From NCBI GenBank assembly GCA_028622995.1, contig JAJQJQ010000035.1:868001-932000 (forward strand): DNA of 64,000 nt. The letters run 5' to 3'. Within the stretch, counting starts at the first letter, position 1. Every line of letters begins with the position of its first letter. The notes beneath the pieces were generated by a model that did no database searches, was not told the DNA's origin, and was given only the letters and a program-made list of their open reading frames with translations. The DNA is from Panagrolaimus kolymaensis (lineage: Eukaryota > Nematoda > Chromadorea > Rhabditida > Panagrolaimidae). The position numbers and the translations under genes are program-made. Positions 34,473 through 46,256 of the stretch are shown here, in pieces.

Positions 34473-34958
34473 CGAGTACCTAAAAATTAAAATCAAAACA
34501 AAACTACAAAAATTTTTGACGATGAATGATGATAAAAAAAAATGACACGAAATGTTCAAAGAATATTCAAAAGATCAGGAGAAAATAAAACAAGTGCAAA
34601 ACTTTATGAATTATCTTTGCTTGTTTTTTATGTAGGTAAAAAATTCCATACAAGAAAAAGAATTTTTGCGCGCGCTCAAAATAAATGTCGTTATTCCTAA
34701 TATTTCATTACCGGATAATATATTTTTTAAATCATTTTTTAGCTTTTTGATGTAAAAAATTTAATTAAACTTGTCTTCCATAAATGGCGATCGCATTTAA
34801 AAGCCGCAGGTTTATTCTTTTTTTTTGTTACTAATTTCTTTTTACATTTAGTGATTAATCACTCTTTAAAATTTGCATATGTGTGCAACGACAAAGTTTT
34901 TCGTTTTTTTCATTTTTTTTTGAATCAGTCATTTTTGTGAAACAAAAGTTGTTGGAAA
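34473..34958. promoter_or_regulatory. Shared upstream region of divergent genes
   Basis: The BTB gene runs left and the surface-protein gene runs right, so this 486 bp region must hold both promoters. It is AT-rich, with a GCGCGCGC-type stretch (TTTTTGCGCGCGCTC near 34664). No specific factor site can be assigned. Confidence 0.4.
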
Positions 34959-35913
34959 ATGTTTGTTGCAATTTTATGCTTTCTTTTTTGTTTATTCAAT
35001 TTAACAAATGGCGCGTAAGTCTTTTTTTATTTTTCTTGCATGTTTTAATATTTCTGTTTTTTTTAGTATGATCCATGCATCAGATTATTCCAAAACTCCT
35101 GCAAATGTCTCTCTTATCGATTCAGAAAATCGGCCATGGTTACATTATGATGATAAAGATTCTACTGGGTCAAATGGTTTTGGACTCATCGTTGTTCTTT
35201 GGCATTCAAATCGTTTATGTTCTTTAACAGAAGCATCCAACAATCATATACAATTCCAATTTGAAATTCAAGCAAAAGCTTCAACGTGTGTTTTTACCAT
35301 TGATAAACCTCAAGGGTTGGTTTATTTTAGAAACTTTTGTATAAATATATTTGTGTGATTTTTTTTAGTACTGATCGAGATGGAAAATATGATATTCGAA
35401 TTATGTCTAATATTCGTGGATTGGGAAGCTTTTGCATGGATGTCAATTAAAAATTCTGGTAATGTTATGGTTAATGGTGAAACCACTCAACTTCGATGTA
35501 CGCCTGGTTTCTTTAATAAAGTTAATTATATTCAAGTTCTTGCATCTGAATCAACGAGATGTCGCTTTGCTGTTGTTATGGTTAGTTACCCCTTTCTTTT
35601 GCCAAGCTACTCAAGTTTTTGCTTTTGATTCCTTCCAGCAAAGCTGCTTCTGAAGAATACTGTAGCTTAACAACTTTATGCTTTATTTTTTTCTTAACTT
35701 TTTTGTTTCTTTTAGGAAACTGTACTTGTGAGTGATGTCAATCGATCGGTAGAAGCTAATACAACAGCTAAATTAAAGCAATATTATAGTGATGAATTTA
35801 CTTTGTAAGTTATTTCTTGAAACATATTTCTCTTATTTCTCAAATATTTGTTTTTCAGACTCATAACATTTTCTGCAATGCTTTTTATCATTATTCTTTG
35901 TTCATCTTGGTAA
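34959..35913 (+). CDS. Secreted or membrane-anchored protein with an internal frame shift
   Basis: Exons 34959-35014, 35067-35315, 35369-35580, 35716-35804 and 35859-35913. A signal peptide (FVAILCFLFCLFNLTNGA) starts the protein and a hydrophobic tail (LLITFSAMLFIIILCSSW) ends it, which fits a single-pass or GPI-linked surface protein. The ectodomain has about six cysteines (NRLCSLTEAS, ASTCVFTIDK, GLGSFCMDV, LRCTPGFF, RCRFAVVM). Within exon 3 the frame shifts near 35448: the first half reads DGKYDIRIMSNIRGLGSFC and then TAA, while KNSGNVMVNGETTQLRC continues one base off. Either a sequencing indel in an AT run or a recent disabling mutation explains this. Family not recognised. Confidence 0.6.
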
Positions 35914-36685
35914 AAAACTAATGATAATTTTATTGTGTTTGTTTACTGTATATTTTATGCTTAATATAATAAAAGATAATAATTTATGTTTGTTGTTAAT
36001 AAATAAATAAAATAATATTGTGTTTTTTTGTTTGTTTTTTGTCGAAATTCGAGATATTGCAACGGTGTTTTGTTGAGATTGTTTGTTGGCCCAAATGATA
36101 AATCACTGATGGTGATGTCAGAACACTTTGGAGCTGAATTTTAGCAGAAAAATTGTATGGATTATTTTCTTTCCTTCATAATAATTAGTGGCCAATGCTA
36201 AATTTTTTTAAATTGAGCCTTTGACGGCATGAATCAAAGTGATGCGTCTATTAATTCCATTTCTCATTAGCATCTAAATGAGCAATTAATCGAATTAAAG
36301 TATATACCATCGGAAAGATTACTTTCCCAAGCAATTTTGCCTATTTTTGAAATCATAAACATATATTTTTTTAAGATCCTTTTTTGAGACAGACACAAAG
36401 AAAAGAAACAAAGATTAGCTGGCACGAACGACACGATTGCTGCTCTCAAGCCAATGAAGATGTTCGCGGCGCTTTTTTATTTCCACCTTTCTGGATTTTC
36501 TATTTTTCACCTTCGTTTGGAAATTAATCATTCGTATTTATTTTGGAAGCCTAAAATTGGCTTGTTTTTTTGCTCTTTCTTAATTTTGATTTTATAAATA
36601 TTTTGTAAATCTTTTTTGTGAAGTTTGCCTTTTTATCCTAAAGTTTTATTTATCCTATCTTTCTATAAAACTCGGTCTCCCAAAA
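35914..36685. other. Intergenic, no supported feature
   Basis: AT-rich with AATAAAATAAT-type sequences near 35965-36015 that may serve as polyadenylation signals of the preceding gene. No gene or repeat is identified. Confidence 0.4.
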
Positions 36686-37032
36686 ATGTTTGCATTTGCC
36701 AAGAAATATGTGTTTGAGAAATCTTTCAAGCATCAGCTCCAATTTATCAAAGGTTTCATTCAAACGTTGAATTATAAGACTTCTAATGAGGATATTTCGG
36801 CTTTGGTCACACTTGAAACATCGGATGAAGTCTTTAAAGCGGTAAGCATTTTTAAAACATTTAAAAAGTCATAATATATGAAAGAATTACTTTCGGGTTT
36901 TTGATTGATCAAAATCTAGAAGCTATCAAGAGCTTTATTTTCCAGAAATTGAAGAAGTGCGAGGAATACATGAAGAAGGAACTCAATGATACTATAGCCA
37001 ATTTAATTTCCATTTTCGAAAATAAACTTTAA
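36686..37032 (+). CDS. Small 80-residue helical protein
   Basis: Two exons, 36686-36841 and 36946-37032, joined in phase 0 with GTAAGC and TTTTCCAG. It starts MFAFAKKYVFEKSFKHQL and ends NLISIFENKL. Lysine and leucine/isoleucine spacing suggests two or three amphipathic helices (residues about 5-32, 40-55 and 53-80), with a single cysteine in KKCEEYMKKEL. It has no signal peptide or membrane span. No family is recognised. The in-frame splice and clean stop favour a real gene over chance. Confidence 0.5.
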
Positions 37033-37656
37033 AAAAAATTTATTATGATTTGGTATCTTCAGAAAATGTATCAACTTTGTTAATATAGTTTTTGAAACAA
37101 ATGAGAGTTATCAACGAAAAACTTTTGGGTGTTAATTTATGTTTGAAATAAAACATTTTTGAAAAATAAAAACATTCTTAAAAAAAGCATTTGTTGAATT
37201 TTTTTTGTTGGAAAATAAATCTTTTATTGAACAACGACATCATCAAACTTGCCTTTGAAAAAAAATGAAAAGCATGAATTTATTTCGAGGATTGAATAAT
37301 GGAGAACATACATATCTTTTTTTTTTTTTATATCGTTGGCAACACATTAAATCTTCATTTTTTTACGGTACTCAAATAATTAATGAGACCAAAATCAAGA
37401 AGGATAATGGTCGGATTTATTTACTTGTTTATCGCTGGCCATTTTTTGTTCATACAGAGACACTTGCATGAATATTATTAACACATACTCTCTGCTTTGA
37501 TCTCTCAGATGTCATTAGTTAGTTATTATGCCATTGATTTTGTTAGGTGTGCATTATTTTTTTCATCGCCAAATTGTCATAGAAAAAGTTAATCATTTAA
37601 AGTAAATTACATTGCACCTAATATTTTTTAAATATTTAGCATCAAGCGAATAAAAA
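37033..37656. other. Intergenic, no supported feature
   Basis: AT-rich sequence between the small helical gene and the first foldback element. Short frames such as 37265-37471 have no splice or composition support. Confidence 0.4.
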
Positions 37657-37666
37657 TGGTTTTAAC

Positions 37667-37906
37667 CATACATGGGCAAGGGAGTGTGTCAAGGTTTTTT
37701 TGCTAGCGGTACCCCAAATTTTCCAAAGGGTCTCCCCTCTCTGCTATTTTTTGGCTAGCAGAAAAAAAAGCGGTACCCTCAGAATACAGAAAAAAATTTC
37801 CCTTGGTATCCCCTGTGGATTTTTTTCATTTTCTAAAAAACCTCAGCGGTACCCCGGTACCTCTGGGTGTGTCAAAACACACCCAAACACACCCTGTGCC
37901 CATGTG
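37667..37906. mobile_element. Small palindromic element D with GCGGTACCCC repeats
   Basis: A 240 bp element. The ends are imperfect inverted repeats, CATACATGGGCAAGGG and, reversed, CACACATGGGCACAGGG. The direct repeat TGGTTTTAAC flanks it at 37657-37666 and 37907-37916. The interior carries several GCGGTACCC or GGTACC units and TGTGTC/GACACA motifs in both orientations. A 9-10 bp duplication points to Mutator-like mobilisation; 8 of those bases (GTTTTAAC) would fit hAT instead. It has no coding capacity. Confidence 0.7.
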
Positions 37907-37916
37907 TGGTTTTAAC

Positions 37917-38590
37917 GAGATCAACAAAGCTATATTTTTCAAAAATTGACAGCTCATTGCCAATTCAAATGGCAACACCTACACCTATAATTCATTATTG
38001 CAAATTGCAATTTGAATGGATCAGCTAAAGTTTTTTCAATACTTCTTCGAACTTACAGACATTATTTATTCGCCAAATATGGCGAATATCGTATTACTTC
38101 AATTCGATTTTGTATGGTCATGAAACTTCACAACGTTCAACGTTTTTTCCAAGCAATTTGAAAACTTTGATAACTTAATGCAGAAATAGCTTATTTATGT
38201 ATGTTTAGCGACTTGATTAAAATTCCAAAGCATTTTTGTGACTTTATTTGGTAAACAAAAATTATAAACTTTTATTATTCTTCATAATATTTTTTTAAAG
38301 GACATCATTGTCGTTAATGAGGTTTCCCACATGTCTTTTTTCCATGTTGCATTCTTTCTCTCAGCTATTCCAGGCAGTCTTCAAGCCCTTTAGCGGTTTG
38401 GTTTGTTTGGAAATGACTTTTTCAGAAGATTATCAACAACAGACAAAAAACTAATGGCAAGAAGAAAAAAAAGAGGGAGAGCAAAGTTTGCTTTGAGGAA
38501 TGCGACGACATCTTCTTTTAGGTTTACTTGAAACAAACAAACGCAAAAAAAAAAAAGAAGAGCTGAATGAGTCGTTTAGTGGCGATAATA
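37917..38590. other. Intergenic, no supported feature
   Basis: No gene, RNA or long repeat is seen between the two foldback elements. Confidence 0.4.
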
Positions 38591-38887
38591 TACAATGGTG
38601 AACAATGTTTTCATCGCAAATTTTCCTCATTTTTTCCTCATTTTTCCTCATTTTTACTCATTTTTCCTCATTCTCTTCTCTTTTATTCCTCATTTACAAT
38701 CTCACATATTTTGCCAAAGTCCCTTTAATTCATTTTTCAGAACTTTTCGAAAGCCTTCAAAAATTCGAATCAAAGAGACTTTGGCAAAATATGTGAGATT
38801 GTAAATGAGGAATAAAAGAGAAGATAATGAGGAAAAATGAGGAAAAAATGAGGAAAATTTGCGATGAAAACATTGTTCACCATTGTA
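38591..38887. mobile_element. Foldback MITE with about 135 bp arms and TA ends
   Basis: The left arm begins TACAATGGTGAACAATG and the right arm ends with its reverse complement at 38887. Pairing continues through repeated TTTTTCCTCA units and ATTTACAATCTCACATA to about 38725 on the left and 38795 on the right, leaving a loop of about 70 bp. If the outer TA is the target duplication, the element is a Tc1/mariner-type miniature element starting CAATGG. TCCTCATTTT units differ in number between arms. No coding capacity. Confidence 0.8.
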
Positions 38888-39730
38888 TGTGACATCTGGT
38901 TTTTTTTTGGAAAGATTGACTTTATCCTCCCACACTTTGCTTTTTTTTCTTGTTAGTTGTCAATTAACACGATTTCTATTTAAATAAACCTTATTTCGTT
39001 GATATTGGAATTCATACTTCGTAAATGTGGGTGGTGTCCAATAATAGGAAAAAAAACTTGTAAGAAACTATAACGTAAAATTTTATTCTCATATTAATTT
39101 TGTTATCGTCGATGCGGGCGTAAACATCTTATAATAGCATTGTTTTTATTTTGCAAATAAACCACGCAATAAAAATTTACTTCTGTTTTCAAAGCAAATC
39201 TTCGTCAACAATTTACAGGTGCAAATTCTTCCTTCTTATTTATTTAAAAACACGTAGCTTCCAAATTCTGTAATACATATTTGGATATTTGGGCATTTGG
39301 ATTATTTTTGTTATTTTTTTAATTAAAATTTATTTTCGACGATTTTGTTCTATTTTTTCTTGGTGTTTCTGATAAACACGAAAATGAACTTTATTCTGAA
39401 TATTTGAAAGAAATTATTTTTACGTAAATCATCACATTCTTTTTTGCCACCATTTTTTTGAAAAGAAAAAGCAGCTGCAAAAAAAACTTTGACGACCACC
39501 TTTTTGACTTCAGCCACTTTTCCACTTCATCAAAAAGCATAAATACCCTAATTAAAAAATGGAAAAATATTAAAACTTCTTTGGACTTTTTAATATTCTT
39601 TAATTATTTTTTTGGCACAGTTACTTATTTTTATTTGAAACTTTTTTGGTGGCTTTCATTTATTCTAACAGCAATTGAAAGTTTATTTAGTTTTACATAG
39701 GTAATATTGGAAAGCTGATATCAAGAAAAA
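38888..39730. other. Intergenic, upstream of a chemoreceptor
   Basis: No supported gene. A possible trans-splice acceptor (TTTTACATAG at about 39699) lies shortly before the receptor start codon. Confidence 0.4.
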
Positions 39731-41446
39731 ATGATTTATCCATGGCAATTTTATATATTTCTTGGTTATGGAATTCCATTATTTTTATTATATATTTTTG
39801 TTTTAATTCAATTAATATTTAATAAAGAATTTAAAGCACCCTTTTTTAAAATTGCTACCATCCTTGGTTTTGTCGTAAGCGTTTTTTAAATTTTTTTGGA
39901 TGGTTTGTAGCTCTAAAACCCAAACTTCTTTTTTTTAGGATTTAATTTCATATTTGAGTATATGGATTCAAATGAAATTACCATTATGCATTTTAACTGG
40001 AGCATGGTATGCGGGTGAACTAAGCAATGTAACTAAAATATTTTTAATTTCCAATTATTTTATTTCATATTATTTTCCACGAATCCGCGAATTGCTTGTT
40101 TTAGCATCGTCGTTTAATCGATTTACTGCTTTGGCATTTCCACATAAACAGAAAGAAGTATGTTATTATTTAAAAGTTTCCTAGCTTTTTGGTTTGTTGA
40201 GCTCCATATAAGTTTAACATCGTCGTTGTTTATGGTTTCTACAAAAAAAGCTATTAAAACTTTGTTTTATGTCGCATAAAATTATTACCAGGTGAAAACG
40301 AGCTTTCTGAGAAAAAGAAAAGTCAAAAACGGTTTTAAAAAATTACGCAAGTGTCTGAAGGCATTTGATATTTTCAAAGCAATTATGCCTAACTTTCTTT
40401 GGATTTTTATCACAGAAAACTAGAAAATTGAGTTAGTGGATGAGGTACTAAAAATAGGGAATGAACAAGTTCAAAATCGAAAAAATAAAAGAATTAACGG
40501 CAGAAATTTTATTCTAAAGAACAGATTAAGTTTTCTGGAATTTGGCATCTGAATCTTGAGAAATTTAACGCTATAAAAGTTGAATTATTAATGACCATGG
40601 ATTCTGAATCTTGTAAAGGAAAACATTTTAGCATCCCAGTTTCATACTGCAAAATTAAAATCCATCGAACCTTAAATTCAAAAGTAAAAATAATTTCCAA
40701 TTTTTTTAAGTTTTGGTCAAAATGGCTGCTGATAATTATCACCTTTGCCTGCTTGTTTCCACTTTTATATACCTTTCAATTACTAACAGGAAAATTACAA
40801 ATTATTGATTTTTATATAACTAATGAAACAATAAATAGTTATGTCGTGGAAGTCAGTGTTAAATGGTATCCATACAATATCGTTAGTTTCTTTGTTTTGT
40901 TTTTGTTTCCATTTTTCCAGTTATTTCATTTTTTAGATTAAAAATGCTATGATAACTCCAATAAGTACTTTTACAACATCAATAATATCCCTAATTTTAA
41001 ATATGTCAACCCTCATAAATTTATATAATCGAAATCGATTTCGTAAACGTCAAACAGCCGGAATGACTGTAACCGTTTCGAATAAAACTGAAATAAATTT
41101 ATTTTTTATTTCATTATGGGATTTTGCCATTGATTTAATTTATACCATCCATCAAGTAATAAACTTTTCTTTATAGTTAATAAACAGCTTGAACTTTATG
41201 AAAAACTTTCAGCTCATAATGCTTAGCTTTGTAATTCCTGGAGATATTTTTAATCCAACTTTTGACCAAATATTTTTATTAATACCATGGATATTTGATA
41301 TTATCTTTTTGAGTCGCCCGTTTTTATTGATAATTATGTGTAAACAAATGCAAATGGCATTCATTATTGCGTTTAAAAAAGGAAAACTTATTACAAGTTC
41401 AAATGGTGGAAGTACCGTTACCATTACAAGCAGTTATGCGAGATAG
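39731..41446 (+). CDS. Serpentine chemoreceptor, Srg/Srv-like (seven-transmembrane)
   Basis: Five exons, 39731-39874, 39939-40157, 40711-40881, 40937-41155 and 41213-41446, all in phase 0; 328 residues. Hydrophobic spans start with PLFLLYIFVLIQLIF and include KWLLIIITFACLFPLLY and IFDIIFLSRPFLLIIM. Family-typical motifs are SSFNRFTALAFP after the third span and DFAIDLIYTIHQ before the sixth. The intracellular tail is MCKQMQMAFIIAFKKGKL. Such receptors sit in sensory-neuron cilia and bind environmental chemicals; that role is family knowledge. Intron 2 (553 bp) is ten times longer than the matching intron in the paralogue at 49627, and its acceptor is TTTTTTAAG. Exon 1 is almost identical to that of the paralogue although the rest is strongly diverged. 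Confidence 0.85.
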
Positions 41447-44161
41447 TTAAAATTCCATCTAAACAATATGACAATATTTACAATTTAATAATAAATTCAT
41501 TATTGATGATGTAAACACTTTTTTCTTTTTACAAGAATAATGAATATGCAGTAAAAATACATTACACTAAGATATCATAATTGAAATTTTAAAGCTTTAA
41601 TGTTAGTAGTTTTGCGATATGCTCGATGATAAATAAGAATTTACATAAAAAGTTTATTAACATGATAATAAAGATAACAAAAAAAAATATATGATACCTT
41701 TCAAGTACTATGATTAAAAAGTAATTGCGCATACAAAAATTTGCTGCAAATTATTGGAGGAAGTGGAAGCTCAGAAAAAAAAGTAAACAAAATTTTTCTA
41801 CTATTTTTCTCCGCCCATGCCTTTCCATATATTTTCTGCAAAAACTGTTGAACGTTTCCTTGCAATGTTAAAGCAACATAATTAGCAGCTTGACAACATT
41901 AATTATTTTAAATTTTTATCACACATTTTTGATGCGGTAAATGCGTTTGGAGAGCTCAAAAATTTATCTTTATTTATATATGGAAACGTTCATTGGGAAA
42001 ATTAGATTCAGTGCGCCTTTAACTATTAAACTTTTATTTTTTGAATGGATCATTTGTTAGCTTCCATTTAATTATAATAAAAGTTTGAATATTGTTGCAG
42101 CTCAAACAAAAAGCCTAACTATCCGCTGCTACCACATAAATTTATTTTTTGCTCTTCCTTAACTTAAAGAAATTATTTTAAATCCATCGTTGGTTTCAAA
42201 ATAAAAAACATATATTTGCGTACTTCGGGGTTATTATCTAGGAGAAATTTGTGCTTTTCAAGGTTCGTTCAAGCTTAATCTTTTTTTTGTTTTAAAATTA
42301 AAGCAGCAAAAAAAGAAGTTGTTATCTATTCTATAAAAAGTTGAGAGAGTAAAAAAGTTCAAGCAATATTTAAAAAAAATCGAGTTACTATCTTTCTTTG
42401 AAAATGCTTATTTTGTTAATTTGAGAAATGATTTTCGAGAGTATCCAAAAAATTTTAGTGCCATTTTTATCAACGAAAAAAAGTCAAAAAATTGTAACTC
42501 TTCCTTTTGATATTTTTGATAGTAATAGAATTTTAGCAATATTTTTAAAAATGGAGTTACTTTCTTTTTTGGCAACATTAAAAAATTTTTTCAGAAAGTT
42601 CCTTTTATTTGATATTTTTGGCTTTTGTACAGTTTATTTTTACTTTTTTTCTTTCAAATTCATTTGAATATTTCAAAGCCAGAAAATTATCCATATTTTT
42701 TTCTATGTTTTTAATGTTGTCATGGTATTTCTTTTTTACTTTCCATTTGCAACAAAAAAAAAAGCAAGCCACCACAAAAGTCACCTTTCATTTATTTTTC
42801 GACTCTCTTTTTTATTTACGATCCTTCTTTTTGGTTGTTGCATAAGAATATTTTAAAATTTTGTCATTAAATTTGCATTTGGTTTCAAATAAATATATGG
42901 GATAAAAAAAAGGAAGAAAGAAATATTGCGACATTCAAAAAAATGAGATAGCTTTAAAAAAAAGGGTAATATTTCACTCTTTTTTTTTCTTCTTCTGCGG
43001 TCAGTTTCAGTTTTTCTGACCATGAATGAAAGATATATAGAAAACGGAAGTGCACTTTCGCGGAATTTTTTTCTTCGTCTACTTGTCTCTCAATGGTCAC
43101 AATTTGTTGACAAGTAATGAATCACTTTTTTGTTTGGGGACTTGAACATTCTTTTTGTACAAAAAATAAATTAATAAAACTATGTTGTGGAAAAAAAAGA
43201 GAACACAAGTTTTTAATAAAAAAGATAGTAACAAAATTTTTCAAAAAATTGTCAAGATTTTCTTCCTATCATAAAATTATCTTTTTTTGTTTTCAAAATT
43301 TGTTTCATGAGTTTTGTGGTTTCTTTAACCTGTATTTTCGAGTAGCTTCATTCATTTGTTATTCAAGAAAAAAAAAATGGCCGGAAACGGTTTCTCATAT
43401 TCCTTGTGTTTTTTTTTCTTCTTTGACCTCCACTCACTTGAAGAAGAAAGAAGAAAGAAAAAACAATTGAGCCACCATATGTTGCTTTTGTTTTTTTTTT
43501 ATATTATTCCTTCATTTTATTCAAAGAAAGGTTCAAACCAGCGAGAGAAAATCTTTTTTTAAAGCAAAGAAATAAATAATAAACAATTGAGTGTCGATTA
43601 AACCAAAGCAAATTGCTCGAAAAATGAGGCAGATGAAAAACATTGGCACCTTAAAAGAAAAAAAATCAAATCCAATCCCATTTTTTTTTTTTCACTTGCC
43701 TTGTCTTACTTGTTTTAAATGTGTCTGATGCTTGTTTATTTGGTTGTATGTATTTTGTTAATCCTCCCAATTTTCTTTTAAAAGATGAAGGCGAAAACAA
43801 ATTTGCTCCTGCTTGAAAAATTTACATAAAAATAGCAGATGAAAAGAAAAAAAGAAAGAAAGCTTCTTCGATTAAGGATGAGCTCTTTTCCAAAAAAAAA
43901 AGTTTAATTGACTTTGCCTTAAGGGAAGATAGCTACGAGGCGAGACGAAGGAGGCTAATCCATCCAATTTTGGTGAAAATGAAAAACACTAAATTTATGT
44001 TTACGAAAGTAATGAAAAAAAATATAAGCAAAATTTTAAAAGTCAAAATGGAAAAACAAATTAAACGAATAACAAAAAAAAGAATCAAAAACCCAATTAA
44101 AAAGGTAACAAATAACAAGAATCATAACTTTGATTTTTCCATTCGTTGATTGAATGATTTT
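41447..44161. other. Long intergenic region, no supported gene
   Basis: About 2.7 kb with many A/T homopolymers. Frames at 42428-42667, 43117-43470 and others are phenylalanine/lysine-rich translations of poly-A/T tracts without splice sites. I see no RNA gene and no long inverted repeat. The region ends where the second copy of the duplicated unit begins. Confidence 0.45.
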
Positions 44162-44579
44162 TTGCAATCTGGTTAACGGGCGAAATTGCTCGTTATTTAG
44201 CACACTTTGAGAGATGTTTGTGTTTTACCTTTATGTTTCAGGTGTTTTAGGTTTCAAAAGAAGAAATGAAGGTAATCAATGTGTTTTGTATTGTTGTTGT
44301 TTTGTTTTGTTATGTTTATATGTTTTTCTTGTAATAAAAAAGTTGTTTTATAAACACTGCTTGTTTTTCTTTGATAATGAATAAACTTAAATGAATTGTC
44401 GAGCTATTTTGCTCGACTCATTAACCTTACCTTTTGATTCTAAACCTTATGCCGACGGTTGTTCTTTTACCGTAATGATGCTGCCCATCCATTTATTTTA
44501 AACCTTTTATCTAATGCATTAGATAGTTAAATAAACATGTTTAAAGCTTTAAGTTATAAATTACGTATCTATCGTTAAT

Positions 44580-45476
44580 ATGGCTGGTAAAGAAGGAAAA
44601 AAGCTCCTAGTGGTACCCAAGAACTTCGAATGGGATATCTCCAGTATAAACATGGCAAGGTTTCATTCACCAATATCTGGACGAATCGATACATGGGCGA
44701 GCAATGTTAGATGGGAAGCTGGTAAGGTGGTATACATTAAGGGTGGAAACGGGACGGGACTAATTTCAAAATCCCGTCCCGTCCCGGTCCCGTCCCGGGA
44801 CGGGACGGGACATAAAAATTTGACTTTTTAATGGAAAAAATGCCTCAAAATTCGAAAAAATAGGGACGTCCCGTCCCGGGACGGGACCGGGACGGGACGA
44901 AAAGCTTGGTCCCGGGACGGGACGGGACATGAAAAAGTCGTCCCGTTTCCACCCTTAGTATACATCATCGTGCATCGTACATGGGATCGTGAGCAGTTAA
45001 TGGCTGCGCTGAACATCTTAAGAAACAGGCATATGAGGATTGTCGTATTTATCCCGGATATTCGTGGGGATCATGAAGAACTTGGTGAAGTCTTGAGGGC
45101 AGCTGGTCATAGCGCTCATGTGGTTCATGGTGTTGATGGAATCAACAGTATCATTGGTGGTGGTGCATCTCAAGCACAAGTTGGTCAAGAAGAAGATAAG
45201 AAAAAGAAAGAAGATGCTGCTAAGGAAGAAGAAGAAGATAAGAAAAAGAAAGAAGATGCTGCTGAAGAAGAACAAAGAAAGAGGCAAGAAAGAAAGAGAA
45301 GAGCTAGGAAGATTATTGAGTTCAGGAAAGCTCTGAGAGAAGAAATTGATGAAGTTGATGCTGAAATTGCCAGAAAAAAGGCAAAAAAAGAAGCTGCTGC
45401 TGCGAAAGGCTGTGATTCTGGTGGTGAAAGCACTGATGATTATAGTGATGTTAGTGATTCACCTTGTGATTTTTAA
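44580..45476 (+). pseudogene. Paralogue of the gene at 555, split by a transposon
   Basis: The same MAGKEGKKLLVVPKNF start and the same C-terminal DDYSDVSDSP tail as the protein at 555. The coding sequence is interrupted at 44738-44957 by a 220 bp palindromic element with an 8 bp duplication. The element makes the upstream frame run into a stop at 44829-44831. Apart from the insertion the frame is open: WEAGKVVYI before it continues to IVHRTWDREQL after it. The lysine/glutamate coiled coil is shorter than in copy 1 and lacks most of the AEKME repeats. The damage appears recent because no other lesion is present. A shorter product could start at a downstream ATG, for example at 45000. Confidence 0.85.
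44738..44957. mobile_element. Small palindromic element B, hAT-type, GGGAC repeats
   Basis: The ends are exact inverted repeats, TAAGGGTGGAAACGGGAC and its complement, fitting the YARNG start of hAT elements. The perfect 8 bp direct repeat GTATACAT flanks it at 44730-44737 and 44958-44965. The arms are built of CGGGA/TCCCG pentamers in both orientations. The AT core is TAAAAATTTGACTTTTTAA (44813-44831), then ATGCCTCAAAATTCGAAAA (44840-44858), the same core as element A. It is non-autonomous. The palindromic GC arms can fold into long hairpins. Confidence 0.92.
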
Positions 45477-45735
45477 TTTAAAATTATTTAATGTTTTGTT
45501 GAGTTATTTTGTTTATGTTGTTATAGTTGTTTTATTAATAAATTAAAAATTTCAATTCCATTATCTTTAACAAGAAAAGTTTTTAATAACAAAATGCATT
45601 AAATTTATCAGATTAAAGAGAAAAATGAATTAAACTTAGCTTTAAAGAGACCATTATCACCATGATACAAAATTTCTTCATGCATCCATAATCTTAGAAA
45701 CAGATAAATTACTTTTTTTCCTATATTCCATTACA

Positions 45736-46256
45736 ACTTGCTTCTGAATGAAAAGAATTGACACTACCATCAGAACGAAGTGGAGCATTCCATGATTTAT
45801 TGATCAAATACAAAGATGAAACCAATTCCGTCGTAGCTGAATCAATATCTTCAAGTAAAATATGGCATCTTTTTGTAACATACTAAACAAAAAAAGTAAA
45901 TGACAATAACAAAATAACAAAAACAAACTTTTGAAAACAGATATGGCTCCAATATAAATTCACCAGGTACTTCGGTACATTGATAGGAGCCAATAAAAGA
46001 CTAAAATAAAAAAGTAAGTTATATTTTATTAGTAATAACACGACCAACCTTGGCATTATCAATTTGATCACTTCGGTGGAGGGTAACGATAGGCATGTTC
46101 AATTCTTTAGCAATTCGTTTAACTAAAGTAGTTTTTCCACATCCAACCGTTCCCTAAAATTTTATTATATCATTAACTGGAAAAATACAACAGAAACTTA
46201 CTTCAACAAAAACTAATTTCTTTTCTATCAATAAATCCTGATAAAAGGATATCAGC
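45736..46256 (-). pseudogene. Duplicate of midasin AAA1 segment
   Basis: A copy of 19212-19732 at a constant offset of 26524 with only about two substitutions in 521 bp and no indels. It includes parts of several midasin exons and introns, among them the Walker A exon. It is fused on its left to the duplicated unit and on its right to a receptor fragment, so both joints are rearrangement breakpoints. The near-identity shows a recent event. Confidence 0.95.

Larger units (their letters stand above)
44162..45735 (+). repeat. Segmental duplication unit, copy 2
   Basis: Matches 149-1628 with the flanks better conserved than the gene. The left boundary is at TTGCAATCTGG. The right boundary is at TATTCCATTACA, immediately followed by a duplicate of midasin sequence. 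Confidence 0.9.
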
